Assembly: GCA_946612185.1 (NCBI GenBank)
Contig: CAMOEP010000098.1
Location: 1 to 7,593 of the forward strand
From: an uncultured Ruminococcus sp.
GTDB lineage: Bacteria; Bacillota; Clostridia; Oscillospirales; Ruminococcaceae
Reading direction: 5' to 3'
Length of the DNA: 7,593 bases
Below are positions 1 through 4,385 of this stretch, piece by piece (the first letter of the stretch is position 1; each line of letters opens with the position of its first letter). A model generated the notes under the pieces. The model was not told the origin of the DNA and ran no database searches. It worked only from the letters and a program-made list of their open reading frames with translations. The translations under genes were made by a program, and so were the position numbers.

Positions 1-832
1 TTTCCTCGATCTGCTCAACAGGAACGAAAGTAAGCATCTTCAGGCACTTGATAACGTCTGCATCAGCAACATTTCTCCAGTACTGGAAGAACTCGTAGGG
101 AGTGGTCTTTTCAGCATCAAGCCATACAGCACCCTTCTCGGTCTTGCCCATCTTCTTGCCCTCGGAGTTGAGAAGCAGAGTGATGGTCATTGCGTAAGCG
201 TCCTTGCCCAGCTTGCGGCGGATAAGCTCTGTACCACCAAGCATATTTGCCCACTGATCGTCGCCGCCGAACTGCATATTACAGCCGTACTTCTGGAACA
301 GTTCCAGGAAGTCGTAACTCTGCATTATCATGTAGTTGAATTCCAGGAAAGTCAAGCCTCTCTCCATTCTCTGCTTGTAGCACTCGTGTGAGAGCATACG
401 GTTTACGCTGAAATGTGCGCCAACGTCACGGAGAAGCTCGATGTAATTCAGGTTCATGAGCCAGTCAGCGTTGTTTACGATGATAGCCTTGTCCTCGGAG
501 AAGTCAATGAAACGGCTCATCTGCTTCTTGAAGCAGTCAACGTTGTGCTGGATAGTTTCCTTTGTCATCATCTTGCGCATATCGGTCTTTCCGGAGGGGT
601 CACCGATCATTGCTGTACCTCCGCCGATGAGGACGATAGGCTTGTTTCCTGCCATCTGGAGGCGCTTCATCAGACAAAGTGCCATGAAGTGACCAACGTG
701 CAGGCAGTCTGCGGTGGGGTCGAAGCCGATGTAGAATGTAGCCTTTCCGGCATTGATAAGTTCCTCGATCTCCTTCTCGTCAGTAAGCTGAGCGAGAAGT
801 CCACGTCTTTTGAGTTCTTCAAAAACTGTCAT
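1..832 (-). CDS. tyrS: Tyrosyl-tRNA synthetase, N-terminal 277 residues (cut by left window edge)
   Basis: Class I aminoacyl-tRNA synthetase that activates tyrosine with ATP and charges tRNA-Tyr in the cytosol. Reading the minus strand from 832 gives [16 protein letters not shown] and stays open to the edge. Seen in the sequence: [15 protein letters not shown] (residues 34-48), typical of bacterial TyrRS, with HVGH at 45-48 as the HIGH signature; [10 protein letters not shown] after it; FGGDDQW in the tyrosine/ATP pocket region; and KMGKT at 227-231 as the KMSKS-loop equivalent. The C-terminal anticodon-binding and S4-like part lies outside the window (the family is about 400-420 residues). 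The start is set by AGGAG at 841-845, 8 bases before the ATG. Only 30 bases separate it from the upstream membrane-protein gene, so it is probably the fourth gene of the T-box-led operon starting near 3230. No frameshift or missing motif is seen. Confidence 0.97.
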   Translation of the reverse strand, partial: MTVFEELKRRGLLAQLTDEKEIEELINAGKATFYIGFDPTADCLHVGHFMALCLMKRLQMAGNKPIVLIGGGTAMIGDPSGKTDMRKMMTKETIQHNVDCFKKQMSRFIDFSEDKAIIVNNADWLMNLNYIELLRDVGAHFSVNRMLSHECYKQRMERGLTFLEFNYMIMQSYDFLELFQKYGCNMQFGGDDQWANMLGGTELIRRKLGKDAYAMTITLLLNSEGKKMGKTEKGAVWLDAEKTTPYEFFQYWRNVADADVIKCLKMLTFVPVEQIEE

Positions 833-862
833 AAAATTTACTCCTTTATGTTAATTATAATT
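833..862 (-). promoter_or_regulatory. tyrS ribosome binding site region with a TATAAT-like hexamer
   Basis: AAAGGAG lies on the minus strand with AGGAG at 841-845, 8 bases before the tyrS ATG. The same short gap contains TATAAT at 854-859, but no convincing -35 box lies 16-18 bases upstream. Transcription starting there would leave a leader of only about 15 bases. The ribosome binding site is well supported; a separate tyrS promoter is not. Confidence 0.6.
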
Positions 863-1756
863 TTAGGTATTGGAATATGTTTTGCGAGTATCAATGGTCT
901 GCTGGATATTATTCCCGGTCATTCTCTGGTACTCCTCAAGTATCATTTGCGAGCGGAAGTCGCCCAGTTCCACCTGAAAGGGCTGCATCGGGCGAACCGG
1001 CGTGATTACCAGAAAGTACTGGTACTCCTCGCCGTCATACATTTCATGGTCATACTTCTTGACCCGGACGATCTTCCGCTGAATATCGCTTATCTGCTCC
1101 CAGGGGAACGACCGGACGCTTTTGCCGTCGCAGGCGACAATGCCCCATTTTCCGATGTTCAGGAAGTTCAGATCAAATGCAGCAACTTCGCCCCTGGTGT
1201 AGGATTCCTCTATAGCAGCTCGTTCGTTTCCGAGGGTTTTAAGCCACTTTCTTGCCGGGAACGCAAGCAGTCTGGGGACTGATAACCACAGGAAAACTGC
1301 ACCGATAATAACGCCCATAACTGCGTAGACCGGGTTATCCACGGTAACTATGCAAGGACTCGCCAGCAGTAAAAACAGCCCGATAGCAACACTTCCCAGG
1401 TTTGATTTATTAATGAACCGCCGCTTTATGTCCTTTGCCATATCACCACGGACAGGACTTAAAGCATCGCCGCTCAACTTAAATTTTAAGTATCCCTCAC
1501 GCCATTCTGCGCTGTCGAACTTCCTTCCGCTGACCATTTCCGGCATATCCTCAGTGGCTTTCCGGTCAGCCTTCTGCTCACGCTTCCAGGCGTAAAACGA
1601 AAACCCTACCATCGCCGGTGTCAAAATGATCCCAGCCAGGTGGTACGCCGGGTCGTCAGTCAGGAATATCAGGGCTAACGAAACCAGCGGCGAAAGTATC
1701 AGCGAAATAATAAAGGCTTTCTTCGACCCGATATGCGGGTTTCTCCGGCTTTTCAT
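863..1756 (-). CDS. Four-helix membrane protein with YcxB/PH-like C-terminal domain, unknown function
   Basis: A 297-residue predicted inner-membrane protein that I cannot name. Hydrophobic segments lie at about residues 13-32, 38-56, 119-137 and 143-164. A charged linker (about 57-118) joins the two pairs and a soluble C-terminal region (about 180-285) follows. That region has the look of YcxB-like or bacterial PH domains: beta-rich, with FPWEQISDI (217-225) and a closing helix near EEYQRM. Residues from about 104 onward resemble the adjacent upstream gene: (G/E)DMxxD(V/I)K(K/R)R, then AFPxxxxLK (165-173), then ESY (184-186) at the same spacing in both. The start ATG at 1756 has AGGA 8 bases upstream. 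The upstream gene ends 76 bases away and tyrS begins 30 bases after this stop, so the gene sits inside the tyrS transcription unit. Known YcxB-family members have no well-defined role; the domain call is by eye. Confidence 0.85.
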   Translation of the reverse strand: MKSRRNPHIGSKKAFIISLILSPLVSLALIFLTDDPAYHLAGIILTPAMVGFSFYAWKREQKADRKATEDMPEMVSGRKFDSAEWREGYLKFKLSGDALSPVRGDMAKDIKRRFINKSNLGSVAIGLFLLLASPCIVTVDNPVYAVMGVIIGAVFLWLSVPRLLAFPARKWLKTLGNERAAIEESYTRGEVAAFDLNFLNIGKWGIVACDGKSVRSFPWEQISDIQRKIVRVKKYDHEMYDGEEYQYFLVITPVRPMQPFQVELGDFRSQMILEEYQRMTGNNIQQTIDTRKTYSNT

Positions 1757-1832
1757 GAGGATTATCCTGCATAAATCGCAAACTCGTCATACAAGTTCAC
1801 ATCTATCACAACCTTTCGTTTTGTCAATTTCG

Positions 1833-2483
1833 TCAGCTTATCCGCCGAACTTCGATACCTTTCCGGATAAGTTCCTCGCAGACCAGTTCGCACTGATGTT
1901 CCGTAAGAAGTGCCTCGATTGGCGACTTTACGCCATTTGTGCGGGTATATACTGCGACAGAGTGCAGGAACTCTGCCTTGTGGGAACTGCCGGAAAAGCT
2001 ATGTCCACGGCTCGTTCTGTCAAGTTTTATAGCATAGGCAATGTCGCTGACCGGCACAGCAATAAAGTGCAAAGACTTGAACACTATCAGGTAATCTCCG
2101 CCAACGCTTATGCCGCATTTATCATTGCTAAGAACTCCGCTTGTGCAGTAGCTTTCGTTAAGTTTCCCGGTGTCAAGGCTTGTATCCTTCAAGAATCTGT
2201 GCATAGGAAATGCCGTAAAACAGGAGATAAATGAACTAAAGAAAATAGCACTGCAAGCAGCAGCTACAATAATGAAACAGATATAGACAATTTTAAGAAA
2301 CAGGTCTGTCGCCACTTCATCAAAGAAAAATACTCCGGCAACAGCAAATGCACCCATAAATACCGCACGAGCAATATTGTCCAAAGCCTCAAACTTTTTG
2401 TAGCGTTTCTTGACATCGGATACCATGTCCTCCGCACGTTCAAAGCCATTTTCCTCGGAATATTTCAGTTTTTCCAGATTCAT
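1833..2483 (-). CDS. Two-helix membrane protein with YcxB/PH-like C-terminal domain, unknown function
   Basis: A 216-residue predicted membrane protein of unrecognised function. A charged N-terminal helix (about 1-36, rich in Lys and Glu) is followed by hydrophobic segments at about 38-55 and 61-90. A soluble C-terminal domain (about 105-210) has a predicted beta-rich pattern, including VGGDYLIVF and VPVSDIAYA, and ends in a helix near CEELIRKG. This is the same architecture as the C-terminal two thirds of the next gene, and it shares the motifs EDMxxDVKKRY (18-28), AFPxxxxLK (91-99) and ESY (110-112). The two therefore look like tandem paralogues, this copy lacking the first helix pair. Its ATG overlaps the stop of the gene before it as ATGA (2483-2480), which suggests translational coupling. 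The YcxB-like assignment is tentative; the homology between the two neighbours is the firmer observation. Confidence 0.85.
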   Translation of the reverse strand: MNLEKLKYSEENGFERAEDMVSDVKKRYKKFEALDNIARAVFMGAFAVAGVFFFDEVATDLFLKIVYICFIIVAAACSAIFFSSFISCFTAFPMHRFLKDTSLDTGKLNESYCTSGVLSNDKCGISVGGDYLIVFKSLHFIAVPVSDIAYAIKLDRTSRGHSFSGSSHKAEFLHSVAVYTRTNGVKSPIEALLTEHQCELVCEELIRKGIEVRRIS

Positions 2484-2929
2484 ACGATATCAAGCCAGAT
2501 GTCAGCGGAAAACGGCTCTGTTACGCAAGGTCTTGAGTAACCGTCAGTAACGGCTGTTCCGCTTATTTTAATGTGTATCTGCCCGTTTTCGATTGCCAGG
2601 ACGGTGAAACTGTAGCTGAGGATAGGCTCATGCTCAAAAATATACATCATGTCCTCACGCTCAATAGCTTCCTTTCTGTCGCTGACCGCAAATGTCATTC
2701 CCACAAGTTCCTCCGGGGACGATTTGTGCGTTTCATGCTCGTTCACAGCTATTGACGGCGAAACCGTTTCTCCGGCATACACTCCGTTTTTGAACCATGC
2801 GTCGAAGCCGATGGTTATCTCACCCTCGAACTCGTCGCTGTCGAATAAATACAGCCTTGTGTTCGGGCAGTCGTCCAATTGGAACTGCTCCTGCCCTATT
2901 TCCATGACCCCTCGCTGATCGTATTTCAT
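2480..2929 (-). CDS. Hypothetical acidic soluble protein, first gene after the T-box leader
   Basis: A 149-residue protein I do not recognise. It has no signal peptide or membrane segment, is rich in Asp and Glu, and shows alternating hydrophobic stretches (TRLYLFD, ILSYSFTVLAI, IHIKISGTAV, ADIWLDIV) that suggest a compact beta-rich fold. Small acidic proteins of this style include immunity-like proteins, but I see no motif proving that. The chosen start, ATG at 2929, has GGGGGAGAGG just upstream (2931-2940). A second in-frame ATG at 2905, preceded by GAGGGG, would shorten the protein by eight residues and cannot be excluded. The T-box terminator ends only 34 bases before the ATG, so this is the gene most directly exposed to the riboswitch. 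Its stop overlaps the start of the following membrane-protein gene (ATGA), implying joint production. Confidence 0.8.
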   Translation of the reverse strand: MKYDQRGVMEIGQEQFQLDDCPNTRLYLFDSDEFEGEITIGFDAWFKNGVYAGETVSPSIAVNEHETHKSSPEELVGMTFAVSDRKEAIEREDMMYIFEHEPILSYSFTVLAIENGQIHIKISGTAVTDGYSRPCVTEPFSADIWLDIV

Positions 2930-2963
2930 ACCTCTCCCCCTATTTATAAGTAGTCCACAAATG

Positions 2964-2996
2964 AAAAACCCCCGAATGCCTTAAAGCATCCGAGGG
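2964..2996 (-). terminator. Intrinsic terminator of the T-box leader
   Basis: An 11-bp stem, CCCTCGGATGC paired with GCATTCGGGGG (two G-T wobbles), is followed by TTTTT on the minus strand. Its 5' arm overlaps the region just after the T-box motif, as expected for mutually exclusive antiterminator and terminator forms. Confidence 0.93.
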
Positions 2997-3230
2997 TGAA
3001 TAAAATCACGGTACCACCTCAGTTCGTCCGGTAAACCGAACCTCAAAAGCTATAACGGGCAGACCCGTCCCCGCCTACTAAAGTTCAGCGAAGCCGCTCC
3101 CGACGGTAAGTTCTGAGCGCCTTCGCCCCCTCACACCAGCCGGAAGCTCTCTGAATCAGGTAATACTCAGTTTGTCATCGTTCAACGCATTTAGGTGAGT
3201 ACAGGCAAAAAACCGCCTGATACTGCTGTT
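2964..3230 (-). promoter_or_regulatory. T-box riboswitch leader, probably tRNA-Tyr responsive
   Basis: Complete T-box leader on the minus strand. In 5' to 3' order it shows the K-turn element GATGA (3179-3175); AGTA (3167-3164); the T-loop pair that contacts the tRNA elbow, AGAGAG (3152-3147) and GGTGTGA (3137-3131); the specifier-loop strand GAACTTACC (3113-3105); GGAGC; CTGAACTTTAGTAGG; stem III ACGGG/CCCGT (3068-3055); an extra hairpin GTTCG/CGAAC (3041-3022); and the T-box TGGTACCGTG (3016-3007), close to the consensus TGGNACCGCG. The UGGU at 3016-3013 would pair with an uncharged ACCA end. A terminator follows. TAC at 3108-3106 is the favoured specifier, because it ends in C like most specifiers and tyrS lies downstream. 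The overlapping triplets TTA and CTT (both Leu) cannot be ruled out by eye. Uncharged tRNA should favour the antiterminator and expression of the four downstream genes. Confidence 0.93.
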
Positions 3231-3236
3231 TTCTCT

Positions 3237-3265
3237 ATGATAACATATTACAGGAATATTGTCAA
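3237..3265 (-). promoter_or_regulatory. Sigma-A promoter of the T-box operon
   Basis: On the minus strand TTGACA (3265-3260) and TATCAT (3242-3237) are separated by exactly 17 bases, with TGT just before the -10 (extended -10 form). The predicted start near 3230 precedes the first T-box elements by about 50 bases. It fires divergently from the tRNA-Thr promoter. Confidence 0.9.
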
Positions 3266-3309
3266 GCAAAAAATGTTTTGTTAAAATAAAAAAATATATA
3301 GAAAAGGTA

Positions 3310-3338
3310 TTGACTTTTTTCAAAAGCTGTGGTAGAAT
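3310..3338 (+). promoter_or_regulatory. Sigma-A promoter of tRNA-Thr (and probably tcdA)
   Basis: TTGACT (3310-3315) and TAGAAT (3333-3338) are 17 bases apart. The tRNA begins 18 bases after the -10, leaving a short 5' leader to be trimmed by RNase P. The 44 bases between this -35 and the divergent T-box -35 are strongly A/T rich and could act as an UP-like element for either promoter. Confidence 0.88.
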
Positions 3339-3355
3339 ATATTTCGTTGAGGGGC

Positions 3356-3431
3356 GCTGATGTGGCACAGTCGGTAGCGCAACGCCTTGGTAAGGCGTAG
3401 GTCGTCGGTTCAAGTCCGATCATCAGCTCCA
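3356..3431 (+). tRNA. tRNA-Thr (anticodon GGU), CCA encoded
   Basis: A 76-base cloverleaf. The acceptor stem GCTGATG/CATCAGC has seven perfect pairs, followed by discriminator T and encoded CCA (3429-3431). The anticodon stem ACGCC/GGCGT encloses loop TTGGTAA with anticodon GGT at 3389-3391, reading ACC and ACU (Thr). The T arm GTCGG-TTCAAGT-CCGAT has a canonical TTC. The D stem GCAC/GCGC contains an A12-C23 mismatch, the only irregular pair. A37 is an adenosine, as needed for t6A. It is followed within 12 bases by a terminator hairpin and then by tcdA. Confidence 0.97.
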
Positions 3432-3442
3432 ATCATTTTAAG

Positions 3443-3473
3443 AACTCCGCAGACAATGCGGAGTTTTTCTTTT
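3443..3473 (+). terminator. Terminator between tRNA-Thr and tcdA
   Basis: A perfect 9-bp stem, AACTCCGCA/TGCGGAGTT with loop GACAA, runs into TTTTTCTTTT. It lies wholly between the tRNA and the tcdA ribosome binding site, so it would end most tRNA transcripts and limit readthrough into tcdA. Confidence 0.9.
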
Positions 3474-3488
3474 ACCCAGGAGGTCATT

Positions 3489-4205
3489 ATGAAAGAACAG
3501 TATTCCCGTTTGCAGAGACTTATCGGTCTGAGCGCTCTGGAACGGCTCAGCAGCGCAAGAGTTGCGGTTTTCGGAGTCGGCGGAGTGGGTGGATATGTTG
3601 TGGAAGCACTCGCTCGCTCCGGTGTCGGCGCTCTGGACATCTTCGATAACGATACCGTCGCCCTCTCTAACCTTAACCGGCAGATAATCGCCCTGCACAG
3701 CACCGTCGGACGGCTTAAAGTGGACGTTTGCGAGGAACGTATCCACGATATCGACCCGGAGTGCAAAGTCACAAAGCACGCTATGTTCGTCCTGCCGGAA
3801 AATATCGGGGAAATTGATTTCCGGGAATTTGACTACGTTGTGGACGCAATCGACACGGTTTCCGGAAAAATAGCCATTATTGAGCAATGCAATGCACTGG
3901 GAGTGCCGATAATCAGTTCAATGGGCACCGGAAATAAACTTGACCCGTTTGCGCTGAAAATCACCGATATTTATAAAACAAGCGGCTGTCCTTTGGCGAG
4001 AGTTATGCGCCGTGAACTGAAAAAGCGCAATATCAAGTCGCTTAAAGTGCTTTGCTCATCGGAACTCCCCCTGCCCTGCGCAGAAAATTCCGCAGATGAA
4101 AACGCTCCTCACCGCCGAAGCGTCCCCGGCTCGACCGCATTCGTCCCTCCGGCTGCCGGTCTTATGATCGCATCGCAAATAGTCCGGGAAATCGCCGGAA
4201 TATAG
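3489..4205 (+). CDS. tcdA: tRNA threonylcarbamoyladenosine dehydratase (TcdA/CsdL, ThiF/E1-like)
   Basis: Predicted ATP-dependent enzyme that dehydrates t6A37 to cyclic ct6A in tRNAs reading ANN codons. The 238-residue protein has the E1-like Rossmann fold. Seen: GVGGVGG (29-35) nucleotide-binding loop after strand RVAVF; acidic D53 in IFDNDTV; SNLNRQ (60-65), whose Asn and Arg contact ATP in ThiF-type enzymes; DAIDT (119-123); SSMGTGNKLDP (143-153); and RVMRRELKKR (171-180), typical of the TcdA/YgdL branch rather than ThiF or MoeB. The start is ATG 3489, with AGGAGG at 3478-3483. The reading frame stays open further upstream, but that extension runs through the tRNA gene and is rejected. At 268 residues the E. 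coli protein has a longer C terminus. The gene lies 57 bases after tRNA-Thr, itself an expected substrate. Other ThiF-family E1 activities are possible but less likely. Confidence 0.9.
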   Translation: MKEQYSRLQRLIGLSALERLSSARVAVFGVGGVGGYVVEALARSGVGALDIFDNDTVALSNLNRQIIALHSTVGRLKVDVCEERIHDIDPECKVTKHAMFVLPENIGEIDFREFDYVVDAIDTVSGKIAIIEQCNALGVPIISSMGTGNKLDPFALKITDIYKTSGCPLARVMRRELKKRNIKSLKVLCSSELPLPCAENSADENAPHRRSVPGSTAFVPPAAGLMIASQIVREIAGI

Positions 4206-4213
4206 CGCATTAT

Positions 4214-4240
4214 GGACAGTCTTAGCGGCTGTCCTTTTTC
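4214..4240 (+). terminator. Terminator downstream of tcdA
   Basis: The stem GGACAGTC/GGCTGTCC (8 bp, one T-G wobble) with loop TTAGC is followed by TTTTTC, starting 9 bases after the tcdA stop. It separates the tRNA-Thr/tcdA unit from the recJ promoter. Confidence 0.85.
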
Positions 4241-4321
4241 ATACCGTTAAACTCAGAGTATAAAGCAGTATCAAATATTTCTCAACCTTTTAGGTCAATC
4301 TGCCGATTTTTTTCTGTACTA

Positions 4322-4350
4322 TTGAAATTCCCATTTGGAAATTGTATAAT
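4322..4350 (+). promoter_or_regulatory. Sigma-A promoter of recJ-rel
   Basis: TTGAAA (4322-4327) and a perfect TATAAT (4345-4350) are separated by 17 bases. The predicted start near 4357 gives a leader of about 29 bases to the recJ ATG. The stretch 4241-4321 before it is A/T rich and shows no other feature I can support. Confidence 0.88.
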
Positions 4351-4385
4351 TAAAGAGAATAATTATTTGTATAGGAGTTGTGCTG

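Noticed and set aside
413..1282. Long plus-strand open frame of 289 codons opposite tyrS and the 297-aa gene
   Set aside because: It spans two well-supported minus-strand genes, has no credible ribosome binding site and no recognisable motif; it is a shadow of the opposite strand.
1800..1827. TTGACA on the minus strand at 1827-1822 as a promoter for the 297-aa gene
   Set aside because: No -10 better than three of six matches lies at a 16-18 base spacing, so an internal promoter is not supported.
1626..2234. Plus-strand open frame of 202 codons opposite the two membrane-protein genes
   Set aside because: It straddles the junction of two minus-strand genes with good starts and coupling. Its protein is Cys/Ser-rich and low in structure, as expected of an antisense frame.
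3400..3431. tRNA-Thr 3' end as an attachment site for an integrated element
   Set aside because: No second copy of the tRNA 3' end, integrase gene or mobile-element sequence is visible in the window.
3387..3488. Upstream extension of tcdA to a start inside the tRNA gene
   Set aside because: It would translate the tRNA and the terminator. The ATG at 3489 has AGGAGG at the right distance and gives the normal family N terminus.
4380..4385. GTG start for recJ two codons upstream of the chosen ATG
   Set aside because: It is only 2 bases from the AGGAG, whereas ATG 4386 is 8 bases away.
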